Below are positions 15,214 through 23,459 of a stretch of 33,616 nt of DNA, piece after piece. The stretch is from an uncultured Ruminococcus sp. (GTDB lineage: Bacteria > Bacillota > Clostridia > UBA1212). The position numbers and the translations under genes were made by a program. Positions within the stretch are counted from its first letter, which is position 1, and every line of letters begins with the position of its first letter. The notes below the pieces were generated by a model that was not told where the DNA came from, searched no databases, and saw only the letters and a list, made by a program, of their open reading frames with translations. The stretch covers positions 1-33,616 of the forward strand of contig CADAZX010000047.1 of the NCBI GenBank assembly GCA_902792515.1. Direction: 5' to 3'.

Positions 15214-15951
15214 ATGAATTTGAGCGGTTTTTTGCCACCTGATGCTTCAGAGAAACCTCTTGCCGCGGGTGATCTGGAGTCCCTCACTCCCGAGGGTGTC
15301 CGGGACTTTCACGACAATCATGATATTTCGTGGGCGCAGTTCCTCGCGCGGATGAGCGGAATTACCGTGTACAATTTTACGCGCGGGAATATGACGGCGA
15401 AGGAGTATTGGGAGACGTTCGCGGACGGAATGGGCTTCTGGGACAAGTCGAAGGCTGCGCAGGCGTACGTTATTGCGCTTGGATGCAACGATCTTGAGCC
15501 GGAGAGCTCGATGGTCGGGAGCACGGACGACATTTGCGCTGACTATACGGAAAACAAGCCGACGTTTGCGGGCTATTTTGCGAAAATCATTCAAAGGTAC
15601 AAGGAGATTCAGCCTGACGCGGTTTTCTTCCTGGTGACGATGCCGAGGGAGCCGGAGCCGTTCGTTCCGAATAATATTGCGGCGAGATACGAGGAGCATA
15701 GGGTGCTGATGTACAGGCTTGCGGAGTTTTTCGAGAATACGTACGTAATTGACCTTGCGGAGTACGGACCGGTATATGACGAGGCTTTTCACCGGACGTT
15801 CTTCAACGGAGGCCACCTGAACATCGAGGGGTACTATCTTGTTGCGAAAATGATCGGCTCGTACATCGATTTTATAGTGCGGAGCAATTCCGGCAAATTT
15901 AATCAGGCGGGATTTATAGGGACGCCGTACAGGTACTGCGAGGAGAATTGA
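15214..15951 (+). CDS. SGNH-type hydrolase lacking the GDS block
   Basis: The start is ATG 15214 with GGGGAGG 8 nt upstream; 15166 is in frame but has no ribosome site. 245 residues. SGNH features are visible: a block II-like FTRGNMTA, block III ALGCND, and the C-terminal histidine block GGHLNIEGYY. The block I GDS(L) that supplies the nucleophilic serine is absent, and the N-terminus is short (MNLSGFLPPDASEK). No upstream frame between 15147 and 15213 supplies it. Either the gene lost its 5' end or the protein is a non-catalytic relative. Its TGA overlaps an ATG of the next gene. Confidence 0.7.
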   Translation: MNLSGFLPPDASEKPLAAGDLESLTPEGVRDFHDNHDISWAQFLARMSGITVYNFTRGNMTAKEYWETFADGMGFWDKSKAAQAYVIALGCNDLEPESSMVGSTDDICADYTENKPTFAGYFAKIIQRYKEIQPDAVFFLVTMPREPEPFVPNNIAARYEEHRVLMYRLAEFFENTYVIDLAEYGPVYDEAFHRTFFNGGHLNIEGYYLVAKMIGSYIDFIVRSNSGKFNQAGFIGTPYRYCEEN

Positions 15952-16007
15952 TGAAACCCCAGCGTGCTGCCGGATCGAACAGAGAGCTTTGTGAGGAGTT
16001 ATTGAAA

Positions 16008-17978
16008 ATGACTAAATTTAGGGGAAAATTGAAGGAAACGCTATGCGGTGCGGCCGCGGTTTTGCTGGCGACGGTTCTGCTTTTGACTGCGGGCTGCCGG
16101 GACGGAAGACCGGGAGGCGTTCCGGCTCCGGACGGAAAAGAGACTCCGGTTTCTACGGGAAGCGCGGAGGAGACGGCCGGCGGACAGTGGGAGACTGTAG
16201 CGCCGGAGGACGGTGAGAAGACGCCCGCGGTTGAAGAAACATCGAATCCGGGGGAGACAGAAACGGAGGCGCCTTCGGACGCGCCTTTGACCAGGGACCC
16301 GGGCGACGCTACTCCCGGCGCGACAGACGGACCCGACACGACAGACGAACCCGAAGCGACGGACGCGGCGACATTTGTGCCTGAGGAGACGGGGCAAGCG
16401 CCGGCTACGGACGTTCCTCCTGATGCGCCTACCGCCGTCCCTGACGAAACTCCCGCGCCTGAAACGACTGAGGCGCCGACCGCGACACCGACGGCAGTTC
16501 CTGCAGAAACTCCCGCTCCTGAACCGACCGTGGCTCCGCCGGAAATCGACCCGCTGCGAATCGTTTTCGACGACGCGCTAAAACGCGACGTCCTTTCATA
16601 TTTTGCAAACGCCAAATTTACGTCTGTTAAGCAGGGGGGCGACGCCGAAGAGGGCGGCGTGGCAGTTCTGGAGACTGTCAACGTGACCTCGGCAGGTACT
16701 TCGACGCCTTCCGTTTTCTTCAAGTACAGAGCCTTCTGCGAATCCGCGGGCGTGAAGAGCGCGAGCATTTCCGAGAGGCCTTTTGTGGTGCTCAAACTGA
16801 AGGGCGTTAACCGCGCTAACGGCTACGTCAGCGTGATGGCGGCAGGCTCGATATACGACTCGGAAACGATGCGCAGGGAGGCGTTCCTGCGGCTTGAGGA
16901 TCAAAGCGGCTGGCAGTACCTGTGCTTCGATTTTTCCGGCGTCGCGAACGCGACACTTTTGTCGATGTTCAGAATATCGCTTGAGCAGTTCGCGGCCGGG
17001 AACGGTGAGAGAATAGAAATTGCGGAAATACTTTTCCTGACCGCGGAGGAGGCGGAACCGTACAGAAAAGCGGACGTCTACGAAGTGCGGGAACAGAGCG
17101 GTGCCGGACTCGACCTGAGAATTCTGCAGTTCAACATCCAGACCGAGAACGGGAACGCGTCGCCTTTCAGAGTCAGGGCGGATATGTACAGAGAGCTGCT
17201 CGACAGGCTGATGCCTGACGTTGTGGGAATGCAGGAGGTTACTGTAAACTGGCGCAAGTGGCTTGACGCGTACGTTTTCAACGGCTCGTACGCGGGAGTC
17301 GGAGAGGAGAGAACTCCGGGAGGCGAGGCGAATCCGATCTACTACAGGAAGGACAAGTTTGAGCTTTTGGAGTACGGTACGTTCTGGCTGTCAGACACTC
17401 CCGACGTTCCCGGCTCCGCGTTCGAAAAGGTAAACTACCCGCGAATCTGCACGTGGGTGCTTTTAAAGGACCGTGCGACAGGCGTGAGCTTCGTTCATTT
17501 TAACACGCACCTCGACCACAACGGCAACAACAATTCGACTGACGGAAATACTATCCGCAAGGAGCAGATGAAGGTCATTATACGCTTCTCGCAGCGCTTC
17601 AAGGACCTGCCGATGTTCCTGACCGGCGACCTCAACAACAGGCGCACAACGAGCGAAGGAAAGCTCTACGCGCTCTACAAGATGATCACCGGGGAGTCGA
17701 AGGTCGACGACGGAAACGGAGGCAAAATAAAAATGCCCCTCGGCGACTCGCGTATCGACGCGCCTGTCACTGTCGACGAAAACCACCTTGCGACGATGAC
17801 CGCGAACTACAACGAGTCAAGTACGTCCTATAATCCGCAAAAGGAGCCTATCGACTACGTGTTCTACAACAAAGAGAACACAGTCGCGAATTCCTACGAG
17901 ACGTTCCTGATTTCAAGAAACGGAAACTGGATTTCAGACCATCTGCCGGTGTTTACAACGTTTACGATCAATAAATGA
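16008..17978 (+). CDS. secreted endonuclease/exonuclease/phosphatase-family lipoprotein
   Basis: From ATG 16008 (GAGGAG at 15993) it begins with a clean lipoprotein signal, lipidated Cys30 in LLLTAGC. An alternative in-frame ATG 15951 overlaps the previous stop. After the signal come about 150 residues of Pro/Thr/Glu-rich linker with degenerate repeats (TPAPETTEAPTATPTAVP). A beta-rich domain follows (about 180-360, SVFFKYRAFCESAGVKSASI), then the EEP domain with LQFNIQ, the metal-binding E in GMQEV, THLDH, TGDLNN, IDYVFY and SDHLP. All key positions appear present, so it should be active outside the cell on a phosphodiester or phosphomonoester. The substrate is unknown. Confidence 0.88.
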   Translation: MTKFRGKLKETLCGAAAVLLATVLLLTAGCRDGRPGGVPAPDGKETPVSTGSAEETAGGQWETVAPEDGEKTPAVEETSNPGETETEAPSDAPLTRDPGDATPGATDGPDTTDEPEATDAATFVPEETGQAPATDVPPDAPTAVPDETPAPETTEAPTATPTAVPAETPAPEPTVAPPEIDPLRIVFDDALKRDVLSYFANAKFTSVKQGGDAEEGGVAVLETVNVTSAGTSTPSVFFKYRAFCESAGVKSASISERPFVVLKLKGVNRANGYVSVMAAGSIYDSETMRREAFLRLEDQSGWQYLCFDFSGVANATLLSMFRISLEQFAAGNGERIEIAEILFLTAEEAEPYRKADVYEVREQSGAGLDLRILQFNIQTENGNASPFRVRADMYRELLDRLMPDVVGMQEVTVNWRKWLDAYVFNGSYAGVGEERTPGGEANPIYYRKDKFELLEYGTFWLSDTPDVPGSAFEKVNYPRICTWVLLKDRATGVSFVHFNTHLDHNGNNNSTDGNTIRKEQMKVIIRFSQRFKDLPMFLTGDLNNRRTTSEGKLYALYKMITGESKVDDGNGGKIKMPLGDSRIDAPVTVDENHLATMTANYNESSTSYNPQKEPIDYVFYNKENTVANSYETFLISRNGNWISDHLPVFTTFTINK

Positions 17979-18012
17979 TTGAATTATTTGCCTGAAAATA
18001 GGTGAAAATAAG

Positions 18013-18040
18013 GGGACGGCCGCGTGCGGCCGTCCCTTTT
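18013..18040 (+). terminator. intrinsic terminator, EEP operon
   Basis: A perfect 11-bp stem GGGACGGCCGC / GCGGCCGTCCC with a GT turn and TTTT. It lies between convergent genes and may also stop the minus-strand operon, though the run of T on that side is weaker. Confidence 0.9.
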
Positions 18041-18067
18041 GAAGCTTTTTGTGAGTATCGGAAAAAA

Positions 18068-19576
18068 TCAGTTATTGAGCGTGCCGTCCCAGGTGGAGAC
18101 GTTGGTTGATTTTTTCTCCTCTTCGGCGAACCAGTGCTGGGTGATGCACTTGGCGTCGGTGTAGAAGTTGAGGCCGTCCTTGCCGAGCGTGTGGAGCGCG
18201 CCGAAGAAGGACTTTTTGTGGCCGGAGAAGGGGAATACGCCTACCGGAACGGGGATGCCGACGTTGATGCCGACCATGCCGCCGTCAGTGCGCTTCGCGA
18301 ACTCGCGGGCGTAGTAGCCGTTCTGGGTGTAGATGACGGAGCCGTTCGCGAACGGGTTGGCGTTCATCTCTCTGAGGCCTTCCTCGAAGTCGCGTACTCG
18401 CTTGATTGAGAGAACGGGGCCGAAGAGCTCACGGGAGCCGACGTACATGTCGCCGGTCACGTGGTCGAGGATTGTGGGGCCGAGGTAGAAGCCGTTTTCG
18501 TACCCTTCGACGACCACGTCGCGTCCGTCCAGAACGAGCTTCGCGCCTTCCTGAATGCCGCGCTCGATGTCGTTGATGAGCTTCTGCTTGTGAGCGGCGC
18601 TGTAGACAGGACCGAGCTTCGTCGTCTTGTCGTAGGCGGGGCCGACCTTGATGTTTTTCGCGAGCTTCACGATCTCCGCGACGAGTTCGTCGGCGATCTC
18701 CTCCTCGGCAACTACTACCGGAAGAGCCATGCAGCGCTCGCCTGCGCAGCCGAACGATGCGTTGATGATGCCCGCGGCGGTGCGGCCGATAGGAGCGTCC
18801 TTCAGAACGAGAGCGTGGTTTTTCGCCTCGCACAGAGTCTGGACGCGCTTTCCGTATTTGGAGGCTTTTTCGTAGATCGAGAGGCCGACTTTCGTGGAAC
18901 CGACAAACGAGACGCCTTTGATGCGCTCGTCGGCGAGAAGGACGTCCGTCGTGTCGCGGCCGCAGGTGATAACGTTGAGTACGCCGTCGGGAAGACCTGC
19001 CTCGCGGTAGATGTCAGCGATCTTAAGCGCGGTCATAGGCGTGGTGCTCGAAGCCTTGATCACAATCGCGTTGCCGCAGGCGATGCACATCGGAGCCATC
19101 CAGCCCATGGGGATCATCGCGGGGAAGTTGAACGGAACGATGCCGAGAAATACGCCGACCGACTCGCGGATCATCTGCGTGTCGTAGCCGTTGGAGGCGT
19201 TCATCATCGAGTCGCCGAGCATAAGGTCGGGCATCGCGAGCGCGTGCTCCGTGGCTTCCTTCGCCTTCAGAATGTCGCCTTTTGCCTCCTCCCACGCCTT
19301 GCCGTTTTCGCGGGCAACGCTCATCGTGAGCTCGTCCATTCTCTCAACGAGGATCTCGCGAACCTTGTAGAGGACCTGCATACGCTTGAGAACGGGCGTG
19401 TCGCGCCAGCCCGGGAAGGCCTTGTAAGCCGCTTCCACAGCCGCGAGCGCTTCGTCCTGCGTGCATTTCGGAGCCTGCGCGATGATCTCGCCGGTGCTCG
19501 GATTGTATACGTCGTACCACTCGGTGGCGGCGGAGGGAACGTATTTGTTATTAATAAATAAATCTAACTTTTGCAT
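18068..19576 (-). CDS. mmsA: CoA-acylating (methyl)malonate-semialdehyde dehydrogenase
   Basis: 502 residues, full length. ALDH superfamily with the nucleophile Cys282 in FGCAGERCMA and the cofactor motif FVGSTKVG. The general-base Glu of hydrolytic ALDHs (ELGGK) is replaced (TLCEAKNHA), as in MmsA/IolA enzymes, which transfer the acyl group to CoA instead of water. It converts malonate or methylmalonate semialdehyde to acetyl- or propionyl-CoA with loss of CO2, the last step of inositol-type catabolism. It is the last gene of the operon; its ATG lies 26 bases inside the end of the RpiB-like gene, with AAGGAG upstream. Confidence 0.93.
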   Translation of the reverse strand: MQKLDLFINNKYVPSAATEWYDVYNPSTGEIIAQAPKCTQDEALAAVEAAYKAFPGWRDTPVLKRMQVLYKVREILVERMDELTMSVARENGKAWEEAKGDILKAKEATEHALAMPDLMLGDSMMNASNGYDTQMIRESVGVFLGIVPFNFPAMIPMGWMAPMCIACGNAIVIKASSTTPMTALKIADIYREAGLPDGVLNVITCGRDTTDVLLADERIKGVSFVGSTKVGLSIYEKASKYGKRVQTLCEAKNHALVLKDAPIGRTAAGIINASFGCAGERCMALPVVVAEEEIADELVAEIVKLAKNIKVGPAYDKTTKLGPVYSAAHKQKLINDIERGIQEGAKLVLDGRDVVVEGYENGFYLGPTILDHVTGDMYVGSRELFGPVLSIKRVRDFEEGLREMNANPFANGSVIYTQNGYYAREFAKRTDGGMVGINVGIPVPVGVFPFSGHKKSFFGALHTLGKDGLNFYTDAKCITQHWFAEEEKKSTNVSTWDGTLNN

Positions 19577-20153
19577 GATTCTCGATCAACTCCTTAAATG
19601 GTTTGTGTGAAAACACCTGTTTTATAAGTGCGGGGTCCAGGTTGTTAAGTATTTCCTGGAAATCCTTGTGCGAGGCGCCGCTGACTTCCGCGAGCTTTGC
19701 TCTGCTTGCCTGCTGGCTCTCCGCGCGGTGCGGGGGATAGCCGCGTCCTATCGGGTCCGCGAAAAGCTTTTCGAAAATGTAGTCGAGGTTGATGTCGGCC
19801 GCCCAGCCGAAGCCCTTGTTGAGCGCCAGCGAGACGCAGTTTCCGCCGTTGATCTGCGAAAACAGCCACGCGTCGAGCGAGTCGAGTATCAGCCCGCAAT
19901 ACACGTTCGGGTACTGCATGGCGGAGATCAGGAAGCCCTGCCCGGTGCCGCAGCCGCCGATAACGAGGTCGACCGCACCCGAGTTGAGAGCTATGCCCGC
20001 CATCAAACCGGTGTGGATGTACGTCAGCTCCGGCTCGTTCCCGGCGCCTGTCATACCCACGTTGAAGATCTCGGCGTCGACTTTTTCGAGCGCGCGGATG
20101 ACCTTTTCGTTCTTGTCCTGTGAGGACACTTCATTGATTACCGCAATTCTCAT
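19551..20153 (-). CDS. RpiB/LacA/LacB-family sugar-phosphate isomerase-like protein
   Basis: The start is ATG 20153 behind AAGGAG; the frame is open further upstream, but that part has no ribosome site and is Arg/Pro-rich. 200 residues, longer than RpiB (about 150). The LacAB core is present: GGCGTGQGFLISAMQYPNVY, then NGGNCVSLALNKGFGW. The C-terminal extension holds an Arg/His-rich stretch (GRGYPPHRAESQQASRAKLA). The family interconverts aldose and ketose phosphates. Here it sits where inositol operons would need an isomerase such as IolB, so it may isomerise the ring-opened acid. That role is inference. Confidence 0.83.
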   Translation of the reverse strand: MRIAVINEVSSQDKNEKVIRALEKVDAEIFNVGMTGAGNEPELTYIHTGLMAGIALNSGAVDLVIGGCGTGQGFLISAMQYPNVYCGLILDSLDAWLFSQINGGNCVSLALNKGFGWAADINLDYIFEKLFADPIGRGYPPHRAESQQASRAKLAEVSGASHKDFQEILNNLDPALIKQVFSHKPFKELIENHAKVRFIY

Positions 20154-20176
20154 TGTCTTGCTCCTTTTCCTTGAGG

Positions 20177-20196
20177 GCCGGGCCGCGGGGCCCGGC
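20177..20196 (-). other. GC-rich hairpin in the ThDP-rpiB gap
   Basis: Stem GCCGGGCC / GGCCCGGC in the 82-base gap before the RpiB-like gene, without a T run on the minus strand. It is more likely an RNA-stability or translation element than a terminator. Confidence 0.5.
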
Positions 20197-20235
20197 GTCT
20201 TGCGGCCTGTGACGGATGCTTTGGAGGAACCCCGG

Positions 20236-21969
20236 TCAGACGGTCTCTTCCTTGATCGCGCTTTCATAGGCCTTTCTCTTCTCTTCCATATATCCCGGAA
20301 TCGGAACGTCCCACCAGCCGAACGCCTCGCCGCCGGAGAACGGGTGAACCGCCGAAACCGGAACGTGGATCAGTGCCGGTCCGTTCGCGTCCAGAGCGTC
20401 CTTGAGAGCCTCGCGGAATTCGCCGTCGTTTTCGGCTCTGTAGGCTTTGATGTGGAAGCCTTCGGCGATCGCGCGGAAATCGGGGAGAACGTCGACCTGG
20501 AGGTCCTTGATGGCCATCCAGCCGCGGTTGTCGGCGAGAACGATCACGACCGGAATGTTGTACTGCGCGGCCGTTGAGAGCTCCTGCATGATCATCATGA
20601 AGTCGCCGTCGCCGACAAGCGCGACAACCTTGCGGTCGGGAAGCGCGAGTTTGGCGCCCATTGCCGCCGGAACGCACCAGCCCATCGTGGAGAAGCCGCC
20701 CGTGGTGAGGTTGCAGTAGCGCTCCTCATAGCAGTACTCCTGGAAGAGCTGAGCCTGCGTGTTGCCGGAAGACGTCGATATTATCGTGTCCTTCGGAAGA
20801 ACGTCCTTCATGACGCCGATCATGCGCGAGATAGTCATCTCTTCGGTCGGAACAGACTGCTTGCTCTTAACGTAGCCGAACCACGCTTCGCGGCGGAGCC
20901 TGATCTCTTCGAGGTAGGCCTTGTTGACCGTGAACGAGGGGTCCTTTTCGAGAACGCGCGTCAGGAACGACTTGACGTCAGATAGAACGCCGACGTCCGC
21001 GGCGTAGTTCTTGCCGATCTCATGGCCGTCGAGGTCGACGTGAATGAGCTTTGTATCCGGAAAGTTGAACGCGACGCCTTTTCTGTAGGAGCACGTGGAC
21101 TCGTCCGCGAATCTCGTTCCGAGTGCCAGAACGACGTCGGCGCTGCGGCTGATCTCGAGGCCGACCTTTGTGCCTTTGCTGCCGGTGTGGAAGCAGTACT
21201 GCGGGTGATTTTCGCGAACGGTTCCCTTTGCCGCGAGGGTGGTGATGATCGCCGCGCCCCACTTTTCGGCGAGTTTTTCAATAAGCTCGCCGGAAAACGT
21301 TCTCATCGCGCCGCCGCCCACGAAAATAAGCGGGCGTTTTGCCGTCTTCATAAGCTCAATCGCCTTGTCGATCGCGCACTCGTCGGCGTGGGGAAGTTCC
21401 CAAATCTGCTGCTTTTTGAGAGGGATGTTCTTCTCGGTCGTGTCCGCCTGAACGTCCATCGGAAGCGTGATGGCGACAGGGCCGCGTCTGCCGGAGAGCA
21501 TCTCTTTAAACGCGTTGTTGGCGATTCTCGGAAGTTGGTCCGCCGTCTCCGCGCGCCAGCAGCGTTTTACGAGAGGCTCGAGTGCGCGCTGGATGTTGCT
21601 GTCGTGGTAGCGCTCGACCTCCTGGAGAACGCCGACGCCGTACATATTTGTGTGAGTGTCGCCGCAAAGTGCCAGAAAAGGAGTCGAATCCACGTAAGCT
21701 GTCGCGAGACCGATCGAGAGGTTAAGCGTACCGGGGCCGATCGACGCGAAAACGGCGAGAGGCTTCCCGCAGGCGCGATAGTAGCCGTCGGCGATGGCCG
21801 TGGCCGCCTGCTCGTGCTTGACCTGGAGGTAGCGGATCTTGCCCGCTTCGTCTGCTTTGCGGATCGCGTCGAACAGTCCGAGAACGCCGTGGCCGGGAAT
21901 GCCGATCACGTACGGAACTTCTTCCTGAATCAGTTTGTTGACAATTATTTCTCCGCCTGTTGCTTTCAT
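20236..21969 (-). CDS. ThDP-dependent enzyme, IolD/acetolactate-synthase type
   Basis: 577 residues with the three ALS-like domains. The N-terminal pyrimidine domain carries the catalytic Glu in KHEQAA, the middle domain has FVGGGAMRTF, and the C-terminal ThDP site is GDGDF..ADNRGW. The end, FGWWDVPIPGYMEEKRKAYE, resembles the SWWDVP tail of IolD, the hydrolase that opens trihydroxycyclohexane-dione in inositol breakdown. Together with the IolE-, IolG- and IolA-like neighbours this favours ring hydrolysis over acetolactate synthesis. The start lies 15 bases after the oxidoreductase stop. Confidence 0.82.
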   Translation of the reverse strand: MKATGGEIIVNKLIQEEVPYVIGIPGHGVLGLFDAIRKADEAGKIRYLQVKHEQAATAIADGYYRACGKPLAVFASIGPGTLNLSIGLATAYVDSTPFLALCGDTHTNMYGVGVLQEVERYHDSNIQRALEPLVKRCWRAETADQLPRIANNAFKEMLSGRRGPVAITLPMDVQADTTEKNIPLKKQQIWELPHADECAIDKAIELMKTAKRPLIFVGGGAMRTFSGELIEKLAEKWGAAIITTLAAKGTVRENHPQYCFHTGSKGTKVGLEISRSADVVLALGTRFADESTCSYRKGVAFNFPDTKLIHVDLDGHEIGKNYAADVGVLSDVKSFLTRVLEKDPSFTVNKAYLEEIRLRREAWFGYVKSKQSVPTEEMTISRMIGVMKDVLPKDTIISTSSGNTQAQLFQEYCYEERYCNLTTGGFSTMGWCVPAAMGAKLALPDRKVVALVGDGDFMMIMQELSTAAQYNIPVVIVLADNRGWMAIKDLQVDVLPDFRAIAEGFHIKAYRAENDGEFREALKDALDANGPALIHVPVSAVHPFSGGEAFGWWDVPIPGYMEEKRKAYESAIKEETV

Positions 21970-21984
21970 TTTACACCCCTTTTA

Positions 21985-23037
21985 TTATTTCAAAACGAGG
22001 AACGGATAGGTGTCGTTGACTTCGATCTCGACCTTCCTGTTTTCTTCGATGCTCTTGATGCTCGCGAGCACCATCGCGATGCTGTAGACGTTGTCCCAGC
22101 AGTCGGTTCCCGGCGTGCGGCCTGTCTCAAGCGCGTCGAAAAGGTCCTCGAGGGCGCCGTCGTGCTGGTCGCGAACGACCTCCGGCTTTTCGAAAACGCC
22201 TTCCTTGAACCACTCGCCGTAGTGGAGACCGTTGCTATGCTCAAAATACTGGTAGTGAACGTCGCCGAAGCCGTCCCAGACGATCGAACCCTTTTCGCAG
22301 TCGATGCGCCACTGGTTGTCCCAGGACGTCCAGCACGCCTGAGCGCCGTTGTAGCCGCGGAAGAGGAACGTCACACCGTTGTCGAACTCGAAAACGGCGT
22401 CGCACGCGGAGTCTCCGGTGTACATCGAATCCTTCGGCCTGAAGCTGTGGTAGATTACCGAGGTAGGCTTTCCGTCGACCAGGTAGCGCGCCATGTCGAA
22501 GCTGTGGATGTTGTTGTCCTGGAGCTGCGGGTACTTGAACGTGTTGCGGACGCTGCCCATGTCGGCGTTGACGTAGATCTCGCCGCTGAGAAGGGTGGGA
22601 TCGCCGAGAAGGCCGGATTTGACGAGGTTTCTCATTTTCTCGACGCGGTCGATGAAGCGGCGGTTCTGCATCACGAAGTAGTGCTTGCCGGTCTCTTTGA
22701 CGGTCTTGAGGATCTCGTTGACCTGGTCGACGGTGAACGCCATCGGCTTCTCGCCGAAAACGTCGTAGCCCGCTTTGAGCGCCTTCGTGACGATCTGCCA
22801 GTGAACGGTAACGAACGTGAGGTCGATCAGAAGGTCGCCTTTTTCGTTCGCGAGGGCGTCGTCTAGGTCGGTGTAAATGGGGCAGGTGAGGTTGTAGCGC
22901 TCACTGTACTTTTTCGCGTTGTCCGGTTTTTTGTCCACGAGGGCAACAAGACGGCAGTCGTCGCGTTTGGTGATGTGGTCGAGCCAGCGGAAGGCAATCG
23001 CGCCGCACCCGACAAGAATAATGTTGTGCTTGATCAT
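21985..23037 (-). CDS. Gfo/Idh/MocA-family oxidoreductase
   Basis: 350 residues. The N-terminal Rossmann motif is VGCGAIA, the family signature is GEKPM, and the C-terminal domain has the substrate histidine in NNIHSFDMARYL. It probably oxidises a cyclitol or sugar hydroxyl with NAD(P), the role IolG plays in inositol use. The ribosome site AAGGAG is clear. It is separated from the first operon gene by 420 bases of palindromic repeats, so it may depend on read-through or on a weak local promoter. Confidence 0.9.
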   Translation of the reverse strand: MIKHNIILVGCGAIAFRWLDHITKRDDCRLVALVDKKPDNAKKYSERYNLTCPIYTDLDDALANEKGDLLIDLTFVTVHWQIVTKALKAGYDVFGEKPMAFTVDQVNEILKTVKETGKHYFVMQNRRFIDRVEKMRNLVKSGLLGDPTLLSGEIYVNADMGSVRNTFKYPQLQDNNIHSFDMARYLVDGKPTSVIYHSFRPKDSMYTGDSACDAVFEFDNGVTFLFRGYNGAQACWTSWDNQWRIDCEKGSIVWDGFGDVHYQYFEHSNGLHYGEWFKEGVFEKPEVVRDQHDGALEDLFDALETGRTPGTDCWDNVYSIAMVLASIKSIEENRKVEIEVNDTYPFLVLK

Positions 23038-23459
23038 GGTTGGTTTCTCCTTATAAATAATAAAAAATGTGTTTAAATCAAAGCTGTTTCGGAACTCTTA
23101 GTTAGGAGCTATTTTTGCGAGCGCGACCCCGAAGCTGCCGCACTTTGCATCGCGCCTCTCACTTGACCGCTTCGCGGAATCGCTCACGACGCCGATGCAA
23201 AGCTGCGGCGTTCTACACAAGGTTGCTAACGCAAATTTGCCGAGTCGCGTATGTCTCGCGCGAAGACGACTTTTAGCGCCAGCTAAACCGGAGGCTGAGC
23301 GGAGACATACGCGGCTCTACTGCGAGCGGGGAGCTCTCGCAAAGCAAGCAGCCGCAATTGTCGATAGACACCTTTTAGCGGTCTACTTGGGATCCACGAA
23401 AAAACGTGAGAAGTCGTACTCGTTTCTTAGATGCCAGGTCGCTGCTTGCGTAAAGAGCC
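23038..23459 (-). repeat. cluster of palindromic intergenic repeats inside the operon
   Basis: No gene. On the minus strand the cluster starts directly after the TAG of the isomerase gene with GGCTCTTTACGCAA. It then has AAAGGTGTCTATCGACA, a CTTTGCG..GAGC..CGCTCGCAG block, a large inverted repeat CGCGTATGTCTC (23248) / GAGACATACGCG (23301) enclosing the hairpin TTTAGC-GCCA-GCTAAA, and the palindrome GCCGCACTTTGCATC / GATGCAAAGCTGCGGC (plus strand 23137-23209). The same blocks, in the same order, occur on the plus strand at 33338-33593, apart from the large inverted repeat. Confidence 0.75.

Noticed and set aside
15914..16795. 293-codon minus-strand frame rich in Ser, Gly and Val
   Set aside because: It is the mirror of the Pro/Thr/Glu linker of the EEP lipoprotein and has no independent support.
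21022..22866. 614-codon plus-strand frame opposite the ThDP and oxidoreductase genes (also 712 codons opposite the EF-G-like gene at 29974-32112)
   Set aside because: Long antisense frames arise from GC-rich codon usage. The products are low-complexity and lack family motifs, while the opposite strands encode clear enzymes.
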